Shown: piece after piece, positions 44,198 to 54,100 of the stretch
Position numbering within the stretch: position 1 is the stretch's first letter
How the letters are laid out: every line of letters begins with the position of its first letter
NCBI RefSeq assembly: GCF_007752935.1
Contig: NZ_CP036319.1
Span: forward strand, 3,286,001 to 3,350,000
Reading direction: 5' to 3'
From: Crateriforma conspicua
Lineage (GTDB): Bacteria; Planctomycetota; Planctomycetia; Pirellulales; Pirellulaceae
DNA length: 64,000 bases
The notes under the pieces: generated by a model
Told to the model about the DNA's origin: nothing
Seen by the model: the letters and a program-made list of their open reading frames with translations, nothing else
Database searches by the model: none
Program-made: the position numbers and the translations under genes

Positions 44198-45247
44198 ATG
44201 GCAGGAAGTCGAACCGGCCGTGTCACGCTTGCCGATGTGGCCGCCGAAGTCAATGTTTCGGTTCAGTTGGTCAGTGCGGTGATGAACGGTCGTGGTCCGT
44301 CAACGATCGGAGCCAGCGACGAAACTCGTCGTCGCGTCCGTGAAGCGGCGGAGCGATTGGGGTACCGTCGAAATGCCGACGCGGCTTCGCTACGCACTGC
44401 AAGGCACGGTCGTGTGGGGGTGTTGATGGATCGCCAAGACGCCGGGGTGTTTCTACCACAAAACATCTTGGCGGCGATGTCCGATTGTTTCGGCAAGGCC
44501 AATCTTGGACTGATGATCGACAGCGTATTGCTGTCCAATGCCGAAGCCAGACGGAAATCTCGGCTGATGAATGAGGATTGTGTCGATGCACTGGTGGTCG
44601 GACTATCTCGGGCGCCAGAGCCCACTTTGGTGCGTGCGCTGCGTTCGATGGACTTGCCGTTGTTGTGGCTTCATCGCCCGCTCTCAAAAAACTCGGTTTC
44701 CTATGACGAGGCGGAAGCCGCAGCGGGCTTGGTGGAGCACTTGGCCCAACGTGGGCACCGAACGATTCACTTTCTGGATCTCAACGCCCCGCCGGACGAC
44801 GCGTTTGCTATTCGTCAGCGAGCCGAGGGATTTCAACGGGCCTGTGAGGCGAATTCAATCCATGGGGTGATCAACTTTGACCACCTCGTACCGCGCCCGC
44901 AGCGTGCGAGTTTTGCACGTCAATGGTTGGACGATCATCCCCAACCCACAGCGGTGATTCTTGGAAGTTGCACCGCAGCGCAAGTTTTTTTGGATGTTGC
45001 TTTGCAAATCGGACGCGAAGTGCCCCGCTCGCTGGCAATCGCAACCTTCGACTCTGGAACCATGTGTACCGCCAACGCCCCGTCCATCACAGCAGCCATT
45101 CTATCCCAACAGGCGTTTGGTCAGGCCGCCGGTGAAATGGCAGTGACTTTGGCGACCAAGTCTGCGCAGTCGTGCCGCAGCCGAATGATTCCCTGCCCCG
45201 TCCAAGTGGGCGGCACGACCAATCAAGTTTCGAACGAAGACTTATAA
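44198..45247 (+). CDS. LacI-family transcriptional regulator
   Basis: 349 residues. The N-terminal helix-turn-helix is VTLADVAAEVNVSVQLVSAV followed by MNG and the hinge region RVREAAERLGYRRNADAASL. The C-terminal effector domain has the periplasmic-binding-like fold (GRVGVLMDRQDAGVFLPQNI, DALVVGLSRAPEP, TAVILGSCTAAQVFLDVAL). The third and fourth positions of the recognition helix differ from the usual VSxxTVSR pattern (VSVQLVSA), which might affect DNA specificity. The palindromes at 39700 and 45604 are its likely operators, so it would control the glycosidase operon and the downstream PEP-CTERM gene. The effector is probably the sugar released by the glycosidase. Confidence 0.92.
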   Translation: MAGSRTGRVTLADVAAEVNVSVQLVSAVMNGRGPSTIGASDETRRRVREAAERLGYRRNADAASLRTARHGRVGVLMDRQDAGVFLPQNILAAMSDCFGKANLGLMIDSVLLSNAEARRKSRLMNEDCVDALVVGLSRAPEPTLVRALRSMDLPLLWLHRPLSKNSVSYDEAEAAAGLVEHLAQRGHRTIHFLDLNAPPDDAFAIRQRAEGFQRACEANSIHGVINFDHLVPRPQRASFARQWLDDHPQPTAVILGSCTAAQVFLDVALQIGREVPRSLAIATFDSGTMCTANAPSITAAILSQQAFGQAAGEMAVTLATKSAQSCRSRMIPCPVQVGGTTNQVSNEDL

Positions 45248-45761
45248 GCTGGTCATATCGTTTTCTTGGCCCGACTCTGTCGACACGATTTCAATCATGG
45301 TCGTCGATTGAGCGATACGTTGTGAGGACACCTTGACGAGGCAAGTCGCGGTGCAAGTTGCGCAATGTGTGACGCTGGCTTCTTCGACAACTGAAGGCAA
45401 AGGTGTGGTGCATCTGGGTCTACCGTGGGGCACGTCTGTATTCTTTGGGAGTATTAGATTACCTCGGCAGGGCGACGAACGTCGTTGAAGATTCAGGTCA
45501 CCATTCGACGCGATACGTGGACCGCGAAGATACGGTGAAGTCTGGCGATAAATTCGCTGATTTGAGTTTCCAAGGTTACCGCCCCAAGTATCATCACCGC
45601 GAGAGATAGAACGTTCTATCTGGTAGGCCCATTGGATCCAACGATCGCAATTCATCACCGCCACCGGGGCGGGGGGGAAGAACGCTGCCTTTGAAGAATC
45701 CATCGAACGATGTGATTTAGGGCCGGTACGAGCATCTACAAAGACTTTAAGGGAAAATCAG
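45248..45761. other. intergenic region with operator site 2, no gene seen
   Basis: 514 bp between the LacI and PEP-CTERM genes. Frames open here have no recognisable content. The palindrome at 45604-45621 lies 140 bp upstream of the PEP-CTERM start, so the promoter of that gene is probably within this region. Confidence 0.6.
45604..45621. promoter_or_regulatory. probable LacI operator, site 2
   Basis: Perfect 18-bp palindrome AGATAGAACGTTCTATCT, sharing the 14-bp core with site 1 at 39700-39713. It stands between the LacI gene and the PEP-CTERM/HAD/symporter genes. Confidence 0.75.
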
Positions 45762-46568
45762 ATGACCAGAATTCTTGAGTACTTATTGATTCCAGTGATC
45801 GGTTTGTTGGGCGGCGCCTCACTTTGGGGCGACGTCATTGCGACCAACCCAGATCTAGGTTTCGACGTCAATTCCAACGGCGTTGCATTGACTGAATCGA
45901 TCGGGAATATCTCCTTGACCGATTTCAATGCGGTGTCGGGGCGATCGACGATGACTTTCGAGACCGAACACGGCTATTCAGGGTTGGGACGCGAAATCGT
46001 CGGCACAGTGCAAATCGACAATCCGATCGTCGAAATGCCTGGAATCGGAAATCGAGTGTCGATCACGCAACCGTTCTCGGAGTTTGATCCCGTCGGCTTT
46101 ACGGTTCGTGCGGCCGACGGCAAGCCGGAATTCGCATCCAGCGGAGATGAGGCGATCCATTCGGCGGCCAAGGAGGTAACGTTCTCATTCGATAACCCGG
46201 TCGCGATGTTCGGATTGGTCCTGAATCGTAGCGGTGTGGACCAGGTTGTGACCGTCTCACGAATTGGCAGCGCCGATGAAGTCTTTTCGATGGTCGGAAA
46301 CTTGAATGCGCAAAGTGGCACCAATCACAGTTTCTTCGGCTTTCAAAGCGACGAGAATGACATCATCAGTGTCAAATTCGAAGACACGAATTTTCCGACG
46401 GATGTCTTTTTTCAACGCAGTTTTGACGACGTTAGTATCGCCAGTGTGACAGCCGTCCCCGAGCCGGGCAGCCTTGGTCTGCTGGCCCTCGGTGGCGTGT
46501 ATGCATGGAAACGTCGCCGTAATCGTCGTGCAAATGGATGCGTTGCGCCCGGTCCGGGGACAAATTGA
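45762..46568 (+). CDS. PEP-CTERM-anchored exported protein
   Basis: 268 residues with a signal peptide (LIPVIGLLGGASLWGDVIA), a beta-rich middle region and a C-terminal sorting signal VPEPGSLGLLALGGVYAWKR followed by RRRNRR. This is the classical PEP-CTERM tripartite tail recognised by exosortase, though no exosortase is in this window. The body contains strands such as VTFSFDNPVAMFGLVLNRSG and DIISVKFED, a pattern common in exported planctomycete and cyanobacterial proteins. Substrate binding or matrix roles are typical but unproven. It lies downstream of the operator at 45604, so it may belong to the LacI regulon. Confidence 0.85.
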   Translation: MTRILEYLLIPVIGLLGGASLWGDVIATNPDLGFDVNSNGVALTESIGNISLTDFNAVSGRSTMTFETEHGYSGLGREIVGTVQIDNPIVEMPGIGNRVSITQPFSEFDPVGFTVRAADGKPEFASSGDEAIHSAAKEVTFSFDNPVAMFGLVLNRSGVDQVVTVSRIGSADEVFSMVGNLNAQSGTNHSFFGFQSDENDIISVKFEDTNFPTDVFFQRSFDDVSIASVTAVPEPGSLGLLALGGVYAWKRRRNRRANGCVAPGPGTN

Positions 46569-46604
46569 AGTTATCCCGACGCGACCCGTCATTGAAATTT
46601 CGCG

Positions 46605-46638
46605 ACCGGACCTGGCAATGCCTTGGTACAGGTCCGGT
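46605..46638 (+). terminator. probable hairpin terminator after the PEP-CTERM gene
   Basis: ACCGGACCTG (46605-46614) pairs with CAGGTCCGGT (46629-46638) across a 14-nt loop, 37 bp after the stop. A modest T-rich stretch (CTATTTATTTG) follows. Confidence 0.5.
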
Positions 46639-46752
46639 TGCCCTATTTATTTGTTCGGCATCATTGCGGCATGATTCTCAGTGCGACGATTCCATGTGAT
46701 TGGAAATTGTTGCCGAATGCCCGCTGGTGCCGCTGTCAGACAAAGTTGATCG

Positions 46753-47433
46753 ATGCCACCGCTATCTACCTTGCTTATTGATATCGATGATACACTTGTT
46801 CACCAGTCGGGCGTCGCAGGTCAAACTTACCCATTGTTAGAACTGATTAAACAACAGGCCGCGGCCCAGGGCTTGGCAACCCGCAGCACGTTGCGAGCAA
46901 TTCAGGATGTGTTGGATGCGGTCTATTGGACCTGGAGCGATTTCCTTGCCGCGGTCGGCGTTGATCCGGTAGAGTTTTGGCTACAGGCGGACCTGATCGA
47001 ATCACGACGGACGACGGTCCTCGATCCGCAGATTTCAGCTCGGCTGGCGCGATTGCAACAGGCGGGTTATCGGCTGTGCATCACCAGCAACAACCCGGTC
47101 GACGGCATACGGCACAAGTTGCGACTGGCGGGATTCGATTCACAGACGCAACAGAATCTGTTTATGGACTTTTTCGGTACCAACAATTGTCGGGCCAACA
47201 AGGGGCAGGTGCAGTTCTGGCGTTGTGTGGTCGGTCAGTTGCGGGTTGCGCCGGAAACGATAGCGGTGATCGGCGACAATCCCATCGAAGATGGTCAGAT
47301 TCCCAGCACCGTCGGGATCAATCGATGGTTTCCGATAGGGACGAATCAGACGGACCATCCGGCGGATTGTTGGGCGGCAGCGGAGCGTCAGTTGCTGGAT
47401 CATCGATCATCCAATTCCACCACTCGCCATTGA
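46753..47433 (+). CDS. HAD-superfamily hydrolase
   Basis: 226 residues with the four HAD motifs: LIDIDDTLV (nucleophile Asp), CITSNN (Ser), a Lys in ANKGQVQFW and VIGDNPIEDG (acidic pair). Cap region between motifs 1 and 2 is helical, typical of small phosphatases of the phosphoglycolate/sugar-phosphate kind. No signal peptide; cytoplasmic. It is followed by the symporter gene after only 6 bp, so the two are one operon. In the context of the LacI locus it probably dephosphorylates an intermediate of the imported sugar or its breakdown, which is inference. Confidence 0.9.
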   Translation: MPPLSTLLIDIDDTLVHQSGVAGQTYPLLELIKQQAAAQGLATRSTLRAIQDVLDAVYWTWSDFLAAVGVDPVEFWLQADLIESRRTTVLDPQISARLARLQQAGYRLCITSNNPVDGIRHKLRLAGFDSQTQQNLFMDFFGTNNCRANKGQVQFWRCVVGQLRVAPETIAVIGDNPIEDGQIPSTVGINRWFPIGTNQTDHPADCWAAAERQLLDHRSSNSTTRH

Positions 47434-47439
47434 TCCGTC

Positions 47440-49452
47440 ATGCATCTATTTGATTGGATCATTGTTGTTTCGGTCATGGTGTCGGCTTTGGCGATCGCCG
47501 TCTACGCGCGTCGCCTGGTGCGAAGTGTGTCGGGATACTTGGTGGCCGAGCGTTCCGCGGGGCGTTATCTGTTGGTGGTATCCAATGGAATGGCTGGCTT
47601 GGGAGCGATCACAATCGTTGCCCAGTTTGAAATGTTTTATGACGCGGGGCTCACCGCAAACTGGTGGATGCTGTTGTCGATTCCCGCGACTCTGGTGATC
47701 GCCTTAAGCGGATGGGTCTACTATCGATTTCGCCAGACGCGGGCGATGACGTTGGGCGAGTTTTTGGGGCAGCGGTACAGCCAGCGATTTCGAGTTTTCG
47801 CAGGGGTGTTAGCGTTCGTCTCGGGCGTTTTGAACTTTGGGATCTTCCCGGCGGTCGGATCCAGATTTGTCATGACGCTGGCCGATTTGCCGGAGTCGAT
47901 CTGGATCGGCGTTGATTTTCCGTTGCAGCCCATCTTGATGGTGTCAATGGTGGGGGCCGCGACGTGCATCGTGCTGTTGGGTGGGCAGGTCGTTATCATC
48001 CTGACGGACCTGCTGTTCGGGTTTGTCACGATGCTGTCGATGTTTTGTGTGATCAGCTATCTGTGGTGGTGGATGGACTGGGCCGTCTTGGTTGATGTGT
48101 TCGAGTCTGATCCGGTGGGGCATTCACGTCTGGATCCGTTTTCCTCGGCGCGTTTGGCCGGGTTCAATATCTGGTACTTTGCGATCGGCATTCTGTTTTC
48201 GTTCTATGCGACGATGACATTCCAGGGGGACACGCCGTACCGCGCCGCGCCGATTTCACCGCATGAGTCAAAGATGGCTGCGGTCTTGGTGGAATGGCGG
48301 GCACTGTCCGTGCGGTTGATGATGATGCTGGTACCGTTGGCCGCGATCATATTGCTAGAAGGCGGCGGGAATGAAACGCTGAAGCAGGCCGTGGAATCTA
48401 AGATCGCGTCGATCGATAATCCGGTTGTGGCAAGGCAGATGACGGTTCCCGCGGCAGCGTCTGTCTTGCTGCCGGTCGGTTTAAAGGGGGCCTTCATCGT
48501 GCTGGTGCTGGGGGCTTTCCTTAGCACGCACGACACCTACCTGCACGCGTGGGCCAGCGTTTTTATCCGCGACGTTGTTCAGCCGCTTCGATCCGAACCG
48601 CTCAGCGACAAAGGGGAGATCCGTTTGTTGCGTTTTGGTGTGGTTACGGTCGCAGCGATGATCCTTGCGATCAGTCTATTGATTCAGCCCAGCGACTATT
48701 TGTTGAAGTTCATGTTCTTGAGCGCTTCGATCTTCATTGGGGGTGCCGGCGCCGTGCTGATCGGAGGCCTTTACACGAACTGGGGCAACACGTGGGGGGC
48801 GTGGGCCAGTTTGTCGGTTGGCGCGGCAGTCGCAACGGTAGGCGTGATAGGCCAAACGTTTTGGATTGATCGAATCTATCCTTGGCTCAGTGATTCGCAC
48901 CCAAATTGGTTGGAACCGCTGCAAAAAGTTTTGGACGCGATGACACTGGGATTGCCCGGAATTGAGTTTCCCGTCGGAGATCAGCAGTTTCCGATCGACG
49001 GACAATGGTGGAGTTTAGGAACAATGGTGTTGGCCACGGCCAGCTACATTCTCGGGTCGGTTGTGCAGGGACTATTCATGGGTTGGCCTACCGGCGATGT
49101 GACACGATTCTTTGTCGATGGGGTCAACGACGTGCAACGCGAATCCGGCAAAGTGCGTCGCATGTTACGCAGCCTGTTTCCGTCCGAGGAATTCACCCTC
49201 GGTGACAAGTGGATCTGGGGGGCAAAAATGGCGTGGACCGGAGGGCTGGGAATCGTCTTTGTGGTGGGAACGACGGCCGCTTGCTTCTTCCAGGTCGACG
49301 GTCGCTGGTGGGCGACTTTTTGGAATGGATACATCCAGGCGACTTTGGTGATCGCCTTGGTAACCACGTGTTGGTTCAGCGTGGGTGCTGTCGGAGATCT
49401 GAAGCGATTCTTGGTGCGACTGGCTCAAAACATCTCCGACGCCGACGACTGA
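47440..49452 (+). CDS. sodium:solute symporter (SSS family)
   Basis: 670-residue membrane protein with about 13-14 helices of the SSS/SLC5 fold. Family features include GLGAITIVAQFEMFYDAGL at the start, TLGEFLGQRYSQRFRVFAG, FVSGVLNFGIFPAVGSRF and YATMTFQGDTPYRAAPISP. The long length with additional C-terminal helices is typical of planctomycete and Bacteroidetes members that take up sugars, uronates or carboxylates with sodium. It follows the HAD gene by 6 bp. Together with the glycosidase and TIM barrel, it supplies the uptake part of the locus. The specific solute is not deducible. Confidence 0.93.
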   Translation: MHLFDWIIVVSVMVSALAIAVYARRLVRSVSGYLVAERSAGRYLLVVSNGMAGLGAITIVAQFEMFYDAGLTANWWMLLSIPATLVIALSGWVYYRFRQTRAMTLGEFLGQRYSQRFRVFAGVLAFVSGVLNFGIFPAVGSRFVMTLADLPESIWIGVDFPLQPILMVSMVGAATCIVLLGGQVVIILTDLLFGFVTMLSMFCVISYLWWWMDWAVLVDVFESDPVGHSRLDPFSSARLAGFNIWYFAIGILFSFYATMTFQGDTPYRAAPISPHESKMAAVLVEWRALSVRLMMMLVPLAAIILLEGGGNETLKQAVESKIASIDNPVVARQMTVPAAASVLLPVGLKGAFIVLVLGAFLSTHDTYLHAWASVFIRDVVQPLRSEPLSDKGEIRLLRFGVVTVAAMILAISLLIQPSDYLLKFMFLSASIFIGGAGAVLIGGLYTNWGNTWGAWASLSVGAAVATVGVIGQTFWIDRIYPWLSDSHPNWLEPLQKVLDAMTLGLPGIEFPVGDQQFPIDGQWWSLGTMVLATASYILGSVVQGLFMGWPTGDVTRFFVDGVNDVQRESGKVRRMLRSLFPSEEFTLGDKWIWGAKMAWTGGLGIVFVVGTTAACFFQVDGRWWATFWNGYIQATLVIALVTTCWFSVGAVGDLKRFLVRLAQNISDADD

Positions 49453-49491
49453 AACCTCCGTTCCGCTGACGGATCGATCCGGATGGTGTCG

Positions 49492-50838
49492 TTATTTCGA
49501 CAAGCGTGTCAGCAACGCGCGGGCGTCGGCTTCTTCGGGAAAGGCAACGGAGCTGTTGAGGGCCGCCTGGGCGAACTGTTTGGCGGCGTCCAGTTCGCCA
49601 CCGGATTCGAAGATGGCGGCGGCGAAGTAGCCGACTTCGGGTGAAAATTCGCCACCAAGGATTGCTTTTCGGATGACTTGGTTGGCTTCCTTGGTCTTGC
49701 CGATCCGAAACAAAGCCCACGCGTAGGTGGCCACCGCGGCGCGTCCCTTTTGCGTCTTGGTGTTGGAGTTGCTCTTCAACAGTACTTCCGCATGACGCAG
49801 CGCAAGTTGGTGTTTTTCAGGGCTGTCCTGCGATAGCAATGACAGAGCCAAGCCATTGGTCGCGTCGAAGCTAGCCGGATTCTGCTGGTGCAGTTCCGCG
49901 AATATTATCTCGGCGCCCACAGAATCACCTTCGAAACGTTTGACGGTTCCCAGCATCGCGTTGACCGCGGGAGAGTCCGGCACCAACTCCTTGGCGCGAT
50001 TGACGCATTGCTGCATCAATTGTTGCTCGCCCGCCGCCATCGCCCACAGTCCCACGGCGATTTGTGTTTGCGCGTCATCTTGACCAGCCTGTTTCGCATT
50101 CAGCATCGCCTTCTTTGCCAATTCATGCTTTCCGTCGGCCTGGTACATTCGCCCCATGGCGACTTCGGGAAGGACGCCGGATTTCGAAAACGTGCTGAGG
50201 TTCTGAAGCGTCTGCTTGGCAAATTCATAATCTTCCAGCTGAAAATGTGCCGCCGCCAGCCGATTCCAGGCCGCCTCGTTGCGTTGGTCCAATTCGATCC
50301 AAGCACGAAGATGTGGTTTTGCCGCGGCCCAATTTTGACGCCGTTCATAGATCGCGGCCAAGCCGGCGTGGGCTGTTGCCGTCAGTTTGTTTTTCCGGGT
50401 CTCGTTGCGATCGTAGCTATCCGACAGCTCCAACGCTTTTTCGAACAACACCTCCGCTTCGGCGATACGTCCTTCGCCGATGGCAAGTTCCGCCAGCATG
50501 TTCCAGACCTCCGGGTCGTTGCCATGGTTTTCGGCGGCACGTTCCAAAGCGGTGCGTCCGCTACTTCGATTTCCCGTCGCGTAGGCAAGTCGAGCAAACA
50601 TCACTTCGCCCGGCGGCAGATCCGGATGCTGGTTGTATGCCGATTGGAACAACTCCATCGCTGCAGTGGCGTCGCTTTCTTTGAATGCGGCCAACGCCTT
50701 GTCCAGCAACGGTTGCGCCGGGTGCGGGGCCTGCTGAGTGGTCGCCTGAGTGCTGTCAGCGGATTCTTGACCATGCAGCGCCGGACTGACCAGCAACAGC
50801 ATGCAGACAATGGCGAACAGTTTCATTGCAATCTTCAT
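49492..50838 (-). CDS. secreted TPR-repeat protein
   Basis: 448 residues with a signal peptide (LFAIVCMLLLVSPALHG) followed by at least eight tetratricopeptide-like helical repeats: AQPLLDKALAAFKESDATAA, VMFARLAYATGNRSSGRTAL, VWNMLAELAIGEGRIAEAEV and TAHAGLAAIYERRQNWAA show the pattern, with typical alanine, glycine and tyrosine positions. The protein is probably a periplasmic scaffold or adaptor; no catalytic domain is present. The gene is convergent with the symporter gene (39 bp between the stops). Confidence 0.85.
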   Translation of the reverse strand: MKIAMKLFAIVCMLLLVSPALHGQESADSTQATTQQAPHPAQPLLDKALAAFKESDATAAMELFQSAYNQHPDLPPGEVMFARLAYATGNRSSGRTALERAAENHGNDPEVWNMLAELAIGEGRIAEAEVLFEKALELSDSYDRNETRKNKLTATAHAGLAAIYERRQNWAAAKPHLRAWIELDQRNEAAWNRLAAAHFQLEDYEFAKQTLQNLSTFSKSGVLPEVAMGRMYQADGKHELAKKAMLNAKQAGQDDAQTQIAVGLWAMAAGEQQLMQQCVNRAKELVPDSPAVNAMLGTVKRFEGDSVGAEIIFAELHQQNPASFDATNGLALSLLSQDSPEKHQLALRHAEVLLKSNSNTKTQKGRAAVATYAWALFRIGKTKEANQVIRKAILGGEFSPEVGYFAAAIFESGGELDAAKQFAQAALNSSVAFPEEADARALLTRLSK

Positions 50839-51170
50839 AGGGGGTGTTCGTTCAACGATTGGATCGTGCAGTTTAGATCAGACGGGAACAATTCGAACGT
50901 CTGATCCGGGCCAGATCGAACTCATCCGCAGTCAACCGGTATGGTTCGATCGGTTGATAGCGAAAAAGCGGCCCGCCCGCGTGCAATCGGCCCTGGCACC
51001 CATCGGCGATCTTGTCAGGGGCGATTCGTCCGTGCTTGGCGTGACCAGTGCTACGTTGTTGAGGGAACGTTCGTCACAACGTGGGGATTGGAAACTCGTT
51101 CCAATAAATTGCAATCTCGGCTTGCGCCGTCGGCTCAGATGTCGGAATCCGACGCTATGACGAGTCGTGT
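50839..51170. other. intergenic region, no gene seen
   Basis: 332 bp between the TPR gene and the end of the exoprotein gene, both on the minus strand. Small open frames here lack recognisable content. It probably contains the exoprotein terminator and the TPR promoter, but I see no strong hairpin. Confidence 0.5.
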
Positions 51171-54100
51171 TTAGTCTCGGCTGCTGTTGCGAATGGCGTT
51201 TGGAAGGTAAACATCGCCACTGGGTTCATCGGCCTGTGTGGCGTCATCCGAGTCGTCGCCTTCATTCGCGCTGAACGGGGAAGGACCAAGGTTGATGGTA
51301 CCGACATTCGTTGGTGTCAGCATGTCGACCGTGTTGGCGAAATCGATGTAGCGACCGAATTGGTCGTAAACCAAGTCGTCGGTACGGATGCCCACTTCGG
51401 GCAACGGGATTTCATCTCGGACGGTGAAGACGCCATTGTTGATGGTGACGTCATAGTTGCCCAGATCGAGATCGCCCATCGGATTCATGGCGATGATCGG
51501 ATACTGTCCCAATTCGGCATCGGCGAAAGTTCCCTCACTGGCCAAGTCGACCTGGTCAATCGTATCTGCATTCTTCAAGCCGAACGCCGTGAACTCCGAT
51601 CCGTTGAACACGAATTCGACGCCAATCAATTTCGACTGGTTGTTCGCCGAAATCAGCAGCGGTGCGGGTGTGACCATCAATCCACCGGACAGCGAACCGA
51701 GTTCGATGTTGTAATTGTTCGCGTCGAACCCATTGCCGGCAGCAGCAATTCCTGATGCGGCCAAGTCATAGCTGCCGACATTCGCGGTTGCGGCGATGCC
51801 GGGCGAAGTGAAGCTGACTTGTTGGATCGTTTCTCCGTTCTTCAGCCCGATCGCTTCGAAGCGTGTGCGGTCCAACATCGAATCGCCGTAGGTCTTCTGC
51901 TGGCTCAAAGGATTGACGACCAAATCGGCGGGAACGACCGTCAAGCCACCGTTGGAGAACGAGATGTTGTAGTTCAATGGATTGAAAGTCCCTTGTCCTC
52001 TAACGTTCAGGCCGACCGCGTAGGGAGTGTCCATGACATCGGCGTCGGGACGGGTGCCAAGGCTGAGCCACTGAACCGGACCGATCATTTCACCATTGAC
52101 CAGGCCTTCGACAGTGAAGTCGTTGTCAGGGAAGACGAACGTGTCGCCGTAGGTCTTGGTGTACGTGCCACCTGTCACGACCAAGTCGGCCGGCAGGATC
52201 GTGAAGGTTCCGCTGGCGGTACCCAACAATCGGTACTTGGGATCCAGATCGGTCGCTTCGACGTTGATCGTGTAGGTGCCCGCATCGGAGAACTGGGTCA
52301 GGTTAAAGTCCGTGCCCACACCGATGCTTTGCAGTGTATCGCCTTCTTGCAGCACGCCGCGCGTGATTGACAGACCGGGATCGATTGGAGTTTGACCGTA
52401 CGTCGACTGACCGTCGTTGGCGGTGAAAAACAGTCCGGGGGTCAGATCAATCGATGCGAGATAAAAAGCAACGTTTGCCTGGGGATTGCCCAAGTAGTCA
52501 GCATCAAAGGGGAAGGTGGCTTGTTCTCCAATGAACTCACCCACACCGACGCTATTGATCAGGTTGCCATTGGAGTCCAACAGGTTTCCGCCAGCGACAC
52601 CGTTGAAGCTTGATGAACTGTCCACCGACACACCCGACTGCTGCGGAAGGTAGATGCGCAACTCTCCGTTTGCTGCGGAATTGATTTGGGATTGATTTTG
52701 CAGGCTAACTGTCGACGCACCCGACCTTGGGCTGAAAGCCAAGCCGTTCATTACGATCGTGGTGTTCAGACCACTGATGGTCGACTCCGAAAGCGAGAGC
52801 AAATACGCATCCTCTCCGGATTGAATGATTTGTACATCTCCGCTTCCGCCAGCGATGATTTCGCTATTTGTCATGCGAAGAGAGTCGCGTTCAAATTTAG
52901 GACCATCGCTAATCACGGGAGCACCGACAGAAGGTGTTGTGATGATTTCCAAAGACACCGCTTCGATCCCAATGTCTCCGTTGGCGGTCTGCAACAAGCC
53001 TCCGTCAATCGAGATACCATCTCCTGCAGTTCGGAATACATCAAACTCAGGGTCGTTCCCCAGCAAGATGTTGCCGATGCCAATCGATGCGTTTTCGGTT
53101 CCGGTCAGTTTCGCACCATCGGAAATGCTTATGCCGCCAATGGCTGCGAGCGACAGTTCCTCCGATGCGACGAGTTCCGTCCCCATTCCCGAAATATCAA
53201 TTCCGATTCCGCGGCTGCTGTTTGTTCCCCGAACAATCACTCGATTTCCCGCCAACAGGGAATCGTCGTCAATCACGACTCGTTGATTAGCAGCGGGGGC
53301 ATTCGTGACACCAATGATCACTTCATTTGCACCGATGATTGAATCGCTGATGTGAACAAGCGGGTCCGAATCGGCGAGCAATGCATCCTCCGATTCACCA
53401 GGTAACAGCTGAATCCTTGAATCATCACCCGATGCCAAAATCGAGACCGTGTCTAGACGCAATGTCGGGTCACCGGGGTCTCGTTGCCCGGGGATCGCGG
53501 ACTGAGAATTGAATTCCAGCATCAACGATCCATCGCCGATGAAAAGGTCCGTTCCGGGGGTCAAGGTGATGTTGCGTCCCGACTGCAGCGTCAACGTGCC
53601 AACCCCCGTCGCAGCAGTGGAGAAGTCGGATCGAATCTCTAGATCGTTACTGAACTGCAGAACCAGATCATTGCCCGCATTCAAGATCGCCACGATGTCA
53701 TCAGGGTCAATGAAGGTGGTGTCGGCGGGGAAGTCGCTGAACGCCAAATTGCCAGTCAGTGAGAATCCTGAGGAACTACCAAATGAAATCAGCGAAACGC
53801 TACCGACACCGGCGCGGATGTCATTCGTGCCGATTGAATCAGCTTGGTTTCCAACTGCCAGCAGCGTCCCTCCGGAATTTAGACTGACAGCACTGCCGAG
53901 CGCATCGGATCCGGGAAATCTCAAGACATCAAAGAAAGTGGTCAAGCCACCGTTTTCAAATCCGGTGTCGTCAACTCCATTGAACGCCGCTTCGGCGAAC
54001 AGATAAATCGCACCGGAGTCCGGCGAGTTGTTGAATGCTCCGTCGTCACCGGTAGCACCGACCGCTAATCCGTGGCCATCGATTTGGCCAAAGATGTTGT

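Noticed and set aside
45242-45703. Minus-strand frame of 153 residues between LacI and PEP-CTERM genes
   Set aside because: No hydrophobic core, domain or ribosome site; it runs across the operator palindrome and overlaps the end of the LacI gene.
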